From Aplectana chamaeleonis (Eukaryota; Nematoda; Chromadorea; Rhabditida; Cosmocercidae), in NCBI GenBank assembly GCA_029168955.1, contig JAPDOI010000711.1, forward strand, positions 62,001-126,000: a stretch of 64,000 nucleotides of DNA, written 5' to 3'. Numbering within the stretch: position 1 is the first letter of the stretch; each line of letters begins with the position of its first letter. A program made the position numbers and the translations under genes. The notes beneath the pieces were generated by a model. That model was not told the origin of the DNA, made no database searches, and saw only the letters and a program-made list of their open reading frames with translations. This document shows positions 9,737 to 19,461 of this stretch, one piece after another.

Positions 9737-11238
9737 AATGACCAACACCATCCGTGCCATATGGATGAGCGAAAGGATACCCGATTCGTGGAGACATGCG
9801 ATCATCGTACCTCTTCACAAGAAGCTATCCGTCACGGATCCTAAGAACTACAGAGGAATCTCTCTACTTCGTGTCATGTACAAGGTTTTAGAACGTATCA
9901 TTCTCGAGCGACTTATCAAACATCGTGAAGGAACGACCAGAGATGAGCAAGCCGGTTTTCGACCTGGAAGATCGACCATCGACCAAGTGTTCGTCGTGAG
10001 AAGAGTAATTGAATCGTGGCAGCGGTTTTCGAAGCCATTACAGCTTGCTTTTTGGACTTTGAAGCCGCGTTCGACTCTCCTCATCGTGATCGATTGCTCA
10101 ATGCTCTGCGAGCAGATGGAGTCCCGGAAAAGTATGTTCGGTTAATCGAGGACATGAACAAAGGAACAACAGCAGCAGTTCGTACACCTGTCGGATTTAC
10201 GTCAGCTTTCGAGGTGAAAACAGGAGTAAGGCAAGGAGCCGTTGCAGGACCTTTTCTTTTCAACTTCGCCGTTGATGACATCATGCGTAGAGTTGCAGAA
10301 CAGTTTCCTGCGGATGTGATCCTAACACCATCAGGACGCTCCCTTGTCGACCTGGAGTACGCCGACGACATTGTGTTATTCGCTGAAAACAACGCAAAAC
10401 TGCAAAGGATTGTGAACCTCGTTTCGAAGTATGCCGCAGCCTATGGACTTCGTCTTCGTCCCGACAAATGCAAGCAGATGTGGGTCTCTCAGAGGCCTTC
10501 AACTGGAGTTTGTGTGGACGGACAACGTATCGAACTGGTGGACGATTTCTGTTATTTGGGCTGTTTGCTGAAGAACGATGGTAGTTATGCAGCGGATATT
10601 CGACAACGATGTGCGAAAGCTACGTCTGCATTCAATTCTCTAACCAAGTGTTTGTGGTCTACCACCATCGCGAAGGAAGTCAAGTTGCGCGTCTACCTAT
10701 CCGCTATTCGCCCTATCATGATGTACGGATCGGAGACGTGGGCAGCACCGAAAACGCAGATGGAAAGGTTGGATTGCACGGAGAGGAAGCTTTTAGGCGT
10801 TTGCTTGGATATTTCTGGCCGCGTGTATGCCATAACGAAGACCTTTACAAGGAAATCGACGCAGTACATCAACGCTTGACACGAGGGAGGTGCCAGCATC
10901 TCCTAACGCCATCTCAAGCAGCAATGGAAAGTCGACTTCGACTGCTCGGGCATATACTAAGAAGAACGCCGGATCGTCTCGTACAACACGCTTTAAAAAT
11001 GCTTCCAAATCCTGTCTGGAAACGGCCACCTGGGCGTAGGCGAAAGTTCTGGACGGATGTGGTTAAAGAGGATTTAAAGTCACTCGGCATCGAAAGACAG
11101 TTCAGGCGCGATGTTTCGTTTCGCAGGAAATGGAATAGTGACAGCTGGATGGAATGTGTTCAAATTGTGGCTGAAGACCGTGAAAAATGGACACGGCTGA
11201 CTACTAGGACGGCACACCTCGGTGAAGATGCGGAATGA
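9672..11238 (+). pseudogene. RTE LINE copy 2: reverse transcriptase with two further frameshifts
   Basis: The RT sequence is spread over three frames: 9672-10145, then 10016-10879, then 10609-11238. Comparison with copy 1 shows one T missing from a six-T run near 10050, just before LDFEAAFDS, and one T missing from a five-T run near 10793, before RRLLGYFW. The YADD box (EYADDIVLF) and the C-terminal PPGRRRKFW motif remain. It cannot make the full enzyme without recoding. Confidence 0.85.
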
Positions 11239-11349
11239 CCGCGTCAGGCGAAAGCCAACCGATTAAGTCAAGTAAGTCAATGTAAAATGAGATTTTATAT
11301 TTTATAGATTGAAAAAAGAACAAGATCATGTATAATATTACTCTAAAAT

Positions 11350-13085
11350 AATTAATAAGCGGTGAGGAGAGGAATAATGCTAACCAGACACCCACTTGGC
11401 GCGACGTAATTGCGGACCCCGCACACAATCTCACGCCTAGTGGTATTTTTGGCACTTTGCGAGGTGGTAATGCAGTTTTCGTCGTTGCGACGGACTTTAG
11501 GGTTATTCTTCTCAATCTGGAAAGAAGATTTCAAATTATAAGAACTGGAAACACTCGAACTGACAAAAACATTTGCGGTAGAATGCTGCTCTCCTTGGCA
11601 AGGAAACCACAATAAGTCATAGTGACCATTCCAAATGAAATGAACCTTTCCAGAACTATTTTCGGACGAAAAGTCCGAGTATGATCCATCGCAGCTGCCT
11701 AGACCCACTCTGAAAAAAGTTATAGGCATTTTTTCTCTGAATTTCGTACTTATTGTACCCTCCAAAAAGCGCATTATTTTCAAGAAAATCTAGAAACGAA
11801 CCTCACCATCGTGTTCAGCGCCCAAAACTACCCCACTACGCAAAATAAGGTTGAAGGCACAGTTTCTAAACTTTGCGCAGACTAAGAGCGTTTTAGACTT
11901 GCACGGACTTTGGGTTGGGCGTTTAGTTATACCAATTAGAGGGCTCTCGAAGCGTTTTAGAAAAATATCCCAGATCTGACAAAAAATTCGCTCTGGGGGG
12001 CTATCTGGGGTGCTGATCAAGAATCTGAGGTTCATTTATTGATTTTCCGAAGTTTTCGACTGTATTCGTTCACAGATTCCCATCGGAGGAAAATTTGATG
12101 GCAAATCGCGACTTTTGACAATTCCGGAGTGCTTCTATAGAATATACTCAAGTTATTTCTGTGGGGGTTATTTGGAGTGCTGAACACGAATCTGATGTCG
12201 GTTTATCGATTTTTGGCAGCTTACGGTAGATTACGGTGGGTATACGGTAGTTCGATCAAAGTCTCAGATTTCTCTCAAAGTTTCTATGTGGGTGTTATTT
12301 GGGTGCTGAATAGGAATTTGATGTCCATTTGTCGATTATCGGAATATTGAGGAAGGTTTTGCCTCCTAAATCGCATGTTACCTACCGTAATCAACAGTAA
12401 ACCTTAAAATTTCGACAAGCGAACCCTAGATTCGTGTTCAGCACCCCGGATTACCCCTACATACATGTTTTTAGCGAAATCAGGAGAAAAATTTAAAAGC
12501 ACCCTAAAATTTCCATGGGGGGTACCGTTACCTTGCTGCGAAGCTTCAAAAAAACGCTCATAACTTTTCTCAGAGTGGGTCTAGGCAGCTGTGATTGGCA
12601 TATTCGGACTTTTCGTCTAAAAATGGTTCTAGAAAAGTACATTTCATTTGGAATGGTCACTATGACTAATTGTGGTTCCCTTGTGAGCCTCATGGACGAT
12701 GGATTGCGTTTTCTACGTAACAAACGAAAGAATTGAGCCTTAAGAAAGGAAACAAAAACAACCAGATTTCGGTATATGGTTCATACGCACCATTTAGAAA
12801 CCGTAACTTAGTGAAAAAGAGGCAAAATAACATGATACAATAGTAGAAATAAAAAAAAAGTTTATAAACGTGAATGTTTTTGTCAATTCGAGTGTTCCCT
12901 ATTCTTATTTTTAAAATCTTCTTTCCAGAAACAAATAATCCTCAAATCCTTCGCAACGACGAAAACTGCATTACCACCTCGCTAAGTGCCAAAAATAACT
13001 TCAGGCGTGAGATTGTGTGCGGGGTCCGTAATCACGTCGCGCCAAGTGGGTGTCTGGTTAGCATTATTCTGAGGAGAGCCGAGTA
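11350..13085. mobile_element. Long inverted-repeat (foldback) element with internal modules, family D
   Basis: Left arm 11368-11790 and right arm 12540-13078 are inverse copies: AATGCTAACCAGACACCCAC at the left answers GTGGGTGTCTGGTTAGCATT at the right, and TCTAGGCAGCTG also occurs in both arms inversely. The interior has loosely repeated blocks carrying GTGCTGAACACGAATCTGA (about 12010, 12175, 12300; inverted about 11815 and 12425). Related sequence lies at 34040-34730, 39900-41090 and 59340-60440. No transposase is recognisable. Confidence 0.6.
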
Positions 13086-13520
13086 ATAATAGAACTTCCT
13101 CGGCTCACTCCGAAAACCTCCGCGGCCGGCCCTACATTGGCACTGAAGGGTGAGCCGAGGTGAAATTGGTGCCGCCCGAGTATGTATCCTCGGCTCGCCC
13201 TGTATTCGCCGCTCGGCCCGCCCTCCACTGCTGTCTGAGTAGCGCCTACTGCTCAGAACGTCGGAGGGCCGTGTGCCCGGGAATTTCCGACCAAAGGCGA
13301 GCGGCGGGGGCCATGTTTTGCGAGCGGAGAATCATCAGGCGCGAGGCGGGGGCGCCACAGAATTTCGTTAGCTTCTCAGGAACTCGGTGCTCGCGACCCG
13401 CACGCATTTCGGGACATGCTCGCCACCCGCTCACCCCTAATTTCAAGGTGCTCGCCACCCGCTGCCCCCTCGTCTCATCTCGCTACCCGCTGCGGGTATA
13501 GCGGGTCGCCAGCACGACTA
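13086..13520. other. GC-rich spacer with CTCGGCTC and CACCCGCT iterations
   Basis: It contains several short repeats (CCTCGGCTC near 13099 and 13188; GCTCGCCACCCGCT near 13420 and 13448; the near-palindrome TACCCGCTGCGGGTA at about 13486). Open frames of 113 and 70 codons on opposite strands look like a GC effect. No function is proposed. Confidence 0.35.
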
Positions 13521-13884
13521 CTCAGGTAAAACTAGTTGTCCAGAATCGGACGAACAGTTATTGAGAATCGGTCGACTATCGAGAAATTGTCCAGTGAGTT
13601 GATAGAAGTTGTCGAGAATTCTGAGATTCGCGGTATTTGTCGAGAACTGCGGCCGATTTGTTCAGAATTTCAGAGAGAGTTGCCGAGAATTCGGGGGAAC
13701 GAGTGTTTGCCGAGAATTCGGATAGATTTCTCGACACCTTCTTCCGAAATTGAGACTATGTTTCGAATATGTCGAGAATTTCCCAAGAATTTAGGACATA
13801 ACTTCAGAATCCTCTTTACACCACTTTCTTCAATTATTGCGGCCGCTGTCTTTGTTTTTTTCTTTTCATGTACTCAGGCAAACT

Positions 13885-14395
13885 GATATTAGCAAGGGAC
13901 TAGCAAAAGTCCAGTCTCCGCCCCATTTTCTACGTTGCAGGCTCAAGGCCGATCAAGGGAGCACTGCTGCTAGGTGTGTGCTCGCACTTGATTGGTCGGG
14001 GGCGTGTCTGTCCATTAGAGATTTAGACTCCCTTGTTGATTCGGAATGACCACCGCTCGACATCTACTCCCTTGCTCTTGCAGCGCTAGACGAGGCATCG
14101 CGATGATGTCGTAACCCCGCCCACTCTCCGCTGTGATTGGTTCAATGAGCTTACTTCCCTTGCTGCTGTCACAGCTCAGCCCCCTTGCTGATTCCGGATT
14201 TGGAGAGGTATCTCCCCTTGCTAATATTGTTTTAGGAACAGCCAATAGGAAGAGTTCACCTCCCTTGATGCTGTTGTTTCTACTATTCCCTTGAACTTGC
14301 AACGCTCTCCCTCCCATGGCTTCTGACCCCTTGATGTTGGTAGAGGGGTCCCGCAGCGAATTCGGCTTTGCGATCCCCTTGCTGCCGGAATAAAC
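13885..14395. repeat. Subterminal CCCTTGCT cluster, left end of element iii
   Basis: At least ten copies of CCCTTG[CAT] or its complement occur at irregular 20-70 bp spacing, for example near 13895, 13952, 14030, 14070, 14157, 14180, 14213, 14262, 14288, 14327 and 14376. The same motif clusters at the opposite end (21345-21665). Iterated subterminal motifs usually bind a transposase; that role is inferred. Confidence 0.6.
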
Positions 14396-14399
14396 CAAA

Positions 14400-15344
14400 A
14401 AAATCGATCATATGCACCATTGATCAGCGTCGTGTGATGTCATCCGGTCATCCTGTTGTAATCGACCTTTTTCCGTTCTAATTTCTAATCATCTTGATTA
14501 TGTCTGGGCAAATCTGTAAGATACTCAGTTTTGTGTACATCCGTATCGCTCCTATCCCCATTTAGTCTACAGCAAAAAAGTTTGATTGTAACCGATTCAG
14601 ATGAATATGCTTTGGACACAATTCTATCTAGCGAAGCCTTATCAATTTCCACATCGCTTTATCAAAAACGGCCTGCGCGGAACATACGGCACTGAAAAAT
14701 GATGGAAACTCCTCCCTTCTATCAAAGAATACTAACTTTGGGTGGACAGCTCAAAAAGGTCGCTCCAATACCAAAAATGGTGCTCCAATCCACCCGGACG
14801 CGCTCCGTCTTCACGGCGAGCGTTTTCGGCGGCAATAAGTAATTTGAACTCGTGAGCAGCGGCGTCGCGCGCGTACGCGGAGGGCTGCGGTGCGTGTCAT
14901 ATCAATTCGCTTCGAAGTTTTTTGCTCCCGTGCGTGTTGGTTCTTCGCTAGTTAGTTCTGTTGGTTCTTAGCTAGTTCTTCGCTGGTTTCCCGCTCAACT
15001 CAACCCTTTCCACGTTTTTTCTATTCTGGGTTTGCGAGAGAATGGGGGGCGGGGAAGGCGTAGAGTTTCACGTAGAAATGAAATATGTGAAGGAATAGTA
15101 AAAGGTAGGGTTTAAATGGCAAAAATGTGAATTCTAACAATGAAAAATTATTCTAACAATGGCAAAAATTGTTGTCACCCGTTTTTATTGTCTTATGCAT
15201 TGTATAAAAATGAACTTCCGTTAATTTTTATACAATGTACCGTTCACTGTCCGCAAGACCCATAGACGCTTCGAAGCGAAATTCCGCTACCCCTCTCCAC
15301 TGCATTTCGTGCAGTACTCCCGGAGCGATTTCACGCTGACATGA
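14400..15344. other. Unassigned interior of element iii
   Basis: There is no supported gene. A short inverted repeat around 15195-15240 (CATTGTATAAAAAT and its complement) could form a hairpin, and 14935-14990 has imperfect GTTAGTTCTTCGCTGG-like repeats. Confidence 0.4.
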
Positions 15345-15354
15345 AACCCCGCCC

Positions 15355-16026
15355 ATGAAACGCTGCCGAGATGTCGTACGTTCGTGCCGTGGCAGTGTGG
15401 AGGAAACAACATCACCTTCGTGCAAACCGACATCACTCCCTCCACCGAGAGGGTTTTCGTCATGGGAGAGTCGCTGGCTGGCCCCAGCTCTCCTGAAGAT
15501 TCTACTACAAAGGGCTGGCGTCGAGAGGAATCCTGGACCTGTGCAGAAGTATCAATGTGCCACCTGCAGCAAGAAAGTCAACTGGAATGGAACAAGCGTC
15601 CAATGCTTTGGATGCCAAAGGTGGGTGCACTTCTCCTGTTCAGGTCTTAGTTCTGTGAGGCATCACAACTCATCCTTCCGTTGTGTTCTGTGCTCCGCCC
15701 CCAGCAACTCTGATTTCTCATTCACCAACCGCCCCCTCTCTATTGTACATATAAATCTTAACGGCCTTCGCACCAAATTGTCTGAACTCTCACTCTTCGC
15801 ACGTACTCATCATCCGGATGTTATTATGGTTCAAGAAACCAAACTCTCTCCCTCTACCACTTATCCCCAACCAAACATTCCAGGCTACACTGCCTATCAC
15901 ATCCCAAGGACAGCTCTTGGAGGCGGAGTTTCTACGTTTGTGCTTTCTAACTTACCTTCTCATCTAATTCCAAATGTTCCTAAGGACGGTACTCTCGAGT
16001 GCGTTCCCTGTTCACCTCCCTCTTAA
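15355..16026 (+). CDS. 2A-like leader, PHD finger and start of AP-endonuclease
   Basis: Opens at ATG 15355, whose A belongs to the target duplication, so the true 5' start may be lost. Residues 46-60 read LLKILLQRAGVERNPGP. This matches the 2A consensus D-[VI]-E-x-N-P-G-P except that Gly replaces the first Asp. The 2A class makes ribosomes skip a peptide bond before the last Pro. Directly after it is a C4HC3 pattern: CATC, CFGC, WVHFSC, CVLC, a PHD-type finger at about residues 65-110. LSIVHINLNGLRTK and VIMVQETKL then begin the APE domain. The frame shifts near 15995 and the remainder continues in the next entry. Confidence 0.8.
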   Translation: MKRCRDVVRSCRGSVEETTSPSCKPTSLPPPRGFSSWESRWLAPALLKILLQRAGVERNPGPVQKYQCATCSKKVNWNGTSVQCFGCQRWVHFSCSGLSSVRHHNSSFRCVLCSAPSNSDFSFTNRPLSIVHINLNGLRTKLSELSLFARTHHPDVIMVQETKLSPSTTYPQPNIPGYTAYHIPRTALGGGVSTFVLSNLPSHLIPNVPKDGTLECVPCSPPS

Positions 16027-16854
16027 AACTCCACTATCTCTATTTAATATTTACATCCCTCCTACCACTTCTTGTCCCCAACCTACAACCCCATACCTCT
16101 TCTTAAGCAGTTGCATGACTGCTCTCTCCCCATCAGCTGTCTTTGCAGGTGACTTCAATGCTCACACGTTCTGTTCTGCGCTTGAGTCCGACGCCAGAGG
16201 GAAGACGTCGAGGAATGGGCTGAGGAGTGTGATCTGGTTATCCTCAACGATGATCAGCCTACTCGTCTCCCTTCCTACGGCCGACCTTCTAGCCCGGACA
16301 TCTCCCTCGTTTCATCCAATCTTTCTAATTCTTGCACATGGTCCACTTCCACAACTCTTCCCAGCGACCACATTCCCGTCTTTCTCCATATTGATCTCTC
16401 AAACTCTCTTGCCCCTTATACTGGTATTCGTCAACGTTCTTATCTCAATTTAGGCCTTGCTGACTGGGTCCTGTTCAGAGAGGTTGCGCTCCGCCAGGCA
16501 GCTGAGTATCCATGGAATGGCGATGTGCACCAGAAAGAGCATCACATATCTGACGCCATCCGGAAGGCTACAAAGGCGGCCATACCTGAAGGACGTGTGA
16601 AAAGTTTCTACCCTAATGTCACCAGGGAGATTCTACAGAAGATCAGGACAAGAGATGAAAAGAGAGCTGAGAATCATTTGGACCCTGAGGTGGCCAAGCT
16701 GGATGAAGAGATAAGAAAGGATCTGGACAAGCACAAGAAAGACAGTTGGGAGAAGTTCACTGAAAGGTTGAACTTTAAAACCGACGGAACAACTGCGTGG
16801 AAAGTATTGAGGAAGATATCTGGCAAGTGCGCCCCTCCTCGAACTCTACCATAG
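15974..16854 (+). pseudogene. AP-endonuclease C-terminal half and linker, two frames
   Basis: The APE core continues as LSLFNIYIPPTTSC and FAGDFNAHT (catalytic Asp/Asn) in the frame of 15974-16453. It then shifts by one base near 16200 into the frame carrying CDLVILNDDQPTRLPS, PSSPDISLVS and SDHIPVFLHI (catalytic Asp-His), and a charged linker (RTRDEKRAENHLDPEVAKLDEEIRKD, shown here only as part of the call) that ends at 16854 after another shift near 16840. All APE signature residues can be located, so the damage is recent indels rather than erosion. Confidence 0.75.
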
Positions 16855-18221
16855 AGTTCGATAACAGCGTCTTCAAATCAGGAAAGGCTGCCGCATATGC
16901 TCTTGGCAAAAATTTCTTCATCACACGTACCAAGCGTGGCTTACAAAACAGAGTCACGGTAAGAGAACTAAGCCGTCTGCCGCTGATGAACGCCACTGAG
17001 GCCTTTACTCCTGCTCAGGTGGAGAAGGCTATCAAGGAAATGCGGAACTCGAAGGCTCTCGGACCTGATGGTATCTCAGCAGCCATCTTGAAGAAGCTTC
17101 CCACGGAACTTCTACCGATGATCGCAGATATCATAAACACTTCTTTCCGAACCTGCACTCTACCACAAGCATGGAAGACCGCCAATGTGATACCCCTGCC
17201 TAAGCCAGGCAAATCGCAAAGCACGGTGAAGGGCTATCGCCCTATTAGCCTGTTATCACCGATCGCGAAAGTAGCCGAAAAGCTAATCGTAAGGGACCTG
17301 GCAGAGCAGAATGAGGCACAGCAACATCAACATGGGTTTAGAAAGCTTCACTCCACCACCACTGCCCTTCTGGAGATTGTCAGCTATGCGGTCGATGGGT
17401 TCAATTTCAGAAAGCCTCTTAGAACAGTGGCCGTTGCCCTCGATCTAACCAAAGCATTTGATTCTGTTAACCTAGGACTTTTGTCCGAGAAACTATTGAA
17501 GTCCTCGCTGCAACCGTGGCAGAAGCGTTGGATAGCAGCATTTACGAAAGGTCGTCGGGCCAAAGTGCTATTCCAGAATCACGTCTCCGATAGTATACCT
17601 GTAGCAGCCGGTGTGCCGCAGGGTGGAGTTTTGTCACCTGCCCTCTTCAGCCTGTATATTGAAGACCTACCCGAGCCTCCTGAAGACATAAAAATTGTTG
17701 CGTATGCCGACGATATCACCATCATGTGCCGTAATCGTGACATACAGGTAGCCGCAAACAAGATCAGCGACTATCTCGTCGAGCTTAAAAACTTTCTCGA
17801 TAGTATGATGCTCCCAGTTTCCGCGGCGAAGTCTTCTGTTTCGGTATTCACATCTGACCCAAAGGAACACAGCGCCCAACCTGTTGTCAGGTGGGATGGT
17901 GACCTCTTGCCTACAGCGCAATTTCCAAAACTGCTGGGCCTCGTTTTGGACCCATCGCTGAAGTTTCACAAAAATGCTGAACAGAAGCAGGCAATTATCA
18001 AGGCAAAGCTTAATGTGTTGAGAGCTCTAGGAGGAACGTCCTGGGGTGGCAGCAGAGAGACAATCTTGACGACATATCGAGCTATTCTGCAGCCTGCATT
18101 GGAGTATGCTGCACCTGTCTGGCAGCACATCGTGTCGGACAGTTCCTGGACTAAGATGCAGCGAATTCAGAATGCTGCACTACGAATAGCCACTGGATGT
18201 GCAAAAAAGCTCACCGATTGA
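16797..18221 (+). CDS. Reverse transcriptase domain of the 2A/PHD LINE
   Basis: In-frame RT from about 16845 (NSTIEFDNSVFKSG). Motifs: LGPDGISAAILKKL, YRPISLLSPIAKVAEK, QHGFRKLHSTTTAL, VALDLTKAFDSVN, AGVPQGGVLSPALFSLYI and VAYADDITIMC, holding the catalytic Asp pair. The thumb continues with FPKLLGLVLDPSLKFH and EYAAPVWQH. One extra A in the run at about 18205 throws it out of frame, giving a stop at 18221. The minus-strand copy at the window end lacks that base and reads through. Confidence 0.88.
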   Translation: MESIEEDIWQVRPSSNSTIEFDNSVFKSGKAAAYALGKNFFITRTKRGLQNRVTVRELSRLPLMNATEAFTPAQVEKAIKEMRNSKALGPDGISAAILKKLPTELLPMIADIINTSFRTCTLPQAWKTANVIPLPKPGKSQSTVKGYRPISLLSPIAKVAEKLIVRDLAEQNEAQQHQHGFRKLHSTTTALLEIVSYAVDGFNFRKPLRTVAVALDLTKAFDSVNLGLLSEKLLKSSLQPWQKRWIAAFTKGRRAKVLFQNHVSDSIPVAAGVPQGGVLSPALFSLYIEDLPEPPEDIKIVAYADDITIMCRNRDIQVAANKISDYLVELKNFLDSMMLPVSAAKSSVSVFTSDPKEHSAQPVVRWDGDLLPTAQFPKLLGLVLDPSLKFHKNAEQKQAIIKAKLNVLRALGGTSWGGSRETILTTYRAILQPALEYAAPVWQHIVSDSSWTKMQRIQNAALRIATGCAKKLTD

Positions 18222-18774
18222 GCACCTTCACGCCGAGGCCCGTATCTTGCCAGTGAAAGAGCATTGTCAGCTCCAGGCTCAGCAGATGTTTATTAATGTC
18301 CTTAAGCAACCTAATCATCCGTCGAGAAGACTATTAAATCCCGTGAGAGAGAGATCGATCAGAGTGCCGTTTGCCGATGCTCCGAACAAAGTGAATGTAC
18401 AGAGATGGACCGACTCGAATCAAGAACGGCTTCGTCTCTTACGCGCGGAGCACACCCGGTTTGTGAAGGATCATCTCGCCAAAGCGGCCGTCAACCCTAT
18501 TCTCGGTGATGTGCCGCCCAGGGTATGTGATACCGAGTCCGAGCTCGGTAGGCGCGCCAGGTGTATCCTCGCTTCGTTGCGCTGCGGACATTCTCCATTG
18601 CTTATGTCTTACCTGCACAGGATCGACAATAGTCAGCCTGACGTGTGCCCGGACTGTGGAAACCAAGGCCACGACACTAAACACCTATTTGACTGTCCGA
18701 AGAAGCCAACAACGCTCACTACAATAGACTTGTGGACGAATCCAGTGCTGGTCGCCCAGTTTCTCAACTTGTGA
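18199..18774 (+). CDS. C-terminal region of the 2A/PHD LINE RT, after frameshift
   Basis: It continues the RT protein after the one-base insertion: IEHLHAEARILPVKEHCQLQ. It ends with CPDCGNQGHDTKHLFDC, a C-x2-C...H...C zinc-binding motif found at the C-terminus of several LINE proteins, then TNPVLVAQFLNL and the stop. The parallel copy at 62911 ends in the same way. Confidence 0.85.
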   Translation: MQKSSPIEHLHAEARILPVKEHCQLQAQQMFINVLKQPNHPSRRLLNPVRERSIRVPFADAPNKVNVQRWTDSNQERLRLLRAEHTRFVKDHLAKAAVNPILGDVPPRVCDTESELGRRARCILASLRCGHSPLLMSYLHRIDNSQPDVCPDCGNQGHDTKHLFDCPKKPTTLTTIDLWTNPVLVAQFLNL

Positions 18775-18823
18775 CGAAACCCCTCTCAGTGGCTGCAAAG
18801 AAGAAGAAGAAGAACCCCGCCCA

Positions 18824-19455
18824 CTTCTTACGGCTCCAGGCGCCATGAATTCGAAACCATGTTCATTATAGTGCGGCATTTCACTTTACCACCGACAACC
18901 ACCGCTATATTGAGTACCTTATTTTTTCAGGGCAGACGTTCGTCAGTATACATTGAAGGAAGGCCGCTTGACTTCACGCTTGGTAGGTTAAAATCAGTGT
19001 TTGGCCCTGGGTATGGAGCTTAATACGGGGGGGGGAGCCTGAGCTGGGGTCTGGTGGGATGCTGTGAGCTCAGCCGTGAAGTAAAGTGAACCACTAGTAT
19101 GCACGTTTTATTATGAGTTCACTTTTAAGAATAATTCGATAATACCTACCACTTTACATGAAATAGGGGAGTGAGCTCTGAGAATATCAACTAATTTTCG
19201 AACTATCACTTTTTTGGAAGGTTTGAGAGAATCGCCAAAAGTTCGACCAAATCACGCATCTGGGGGGGGGGTTCTGAGTGAATTCGGCCTTCTCCACACC
19301 TTCTGCAGCACCTTAGCCACAATAACCAGCTCTGTTTTCTGATGGAGCAAGTAATCCCCAAAAAAATTTTTTTTCAGAAGAGACCTCTTACTGAGTAGTG
19401 CAGACGGACTGTTGGGAAGTGCAGAGCCATTTAACTGGATCGAGGTTTTTTTAAC
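18824..19455. other. Unassigned interior of element iii with G runs
   Basis: No gene is supported. Two runs of nine or ten G (near 19027 and 19262) and an eight-T run (near 19366) are the only distinctive features. Confidence 0.4.
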
Positions 19456-19461
19456 ACCATT

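Larger units (their letters stand above)
8019..11278 (+). mobile_element. RTE-clade LINE, copy 2, full length, 11-bp TSD
   Basis: A near-identical partner of copy 1, flanked by its own duplication AATGTAAAATG (8008-8018 and 11279-11289), so it arose by a separate retrotransposition rather than segmental duplication. It carries the same frameshift in the same place as copy 1 plus two further one-base losses in T runs, near 10050 and 10793. The tail is AGTCA-AGTAAGTCA. Confidence 0.9.
7928..11345. repeat. About 52-bp tandem tail repeats, interrupted by RTE copy 2
   Basis: Units begin GATTGAA (7928, 7980, then 11307 after the RTE). They are A/T-rich and contain TTGAATAAT/TAGAATAATGTAAAATG. The RTE duplication AATGTAAAATG lies inside the second unit, so the array predates that insertion. 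Such tail repeats are common at the 3' end of CR1-like LINEs. Confidence 0.55.
15356..18812 (+). mobile_element. LINE with 2A-like motif, PHD finger, endonuclease and RT; 11-bp TSD
   Basis: Flanked by AACCCCGCCCA at 15345-15355 and 18813-18823, with a 3' tail of AAG units (18799-18812). The coding order is N-terminal leader, 2A-like peptide, PHD-type zinc finger, AP-endonuclease, reverse transcriptase and C-terminal Cys/His motif. The frame is broken four times (near 15995, 16200, 16840 and 18208), so it is defective. A second copy occupies 62876 to the window end on the minus strand. An Ingi/Vingi-like placement is suggested by the 2A motif and Cys/His end but is not established. Confidence 0.85.

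Noticed and set aside
13160..13501. 113-codon frame as a gene
   Set aside because: GC-rich low-complexity DNA with an equally open frame on the other strand.
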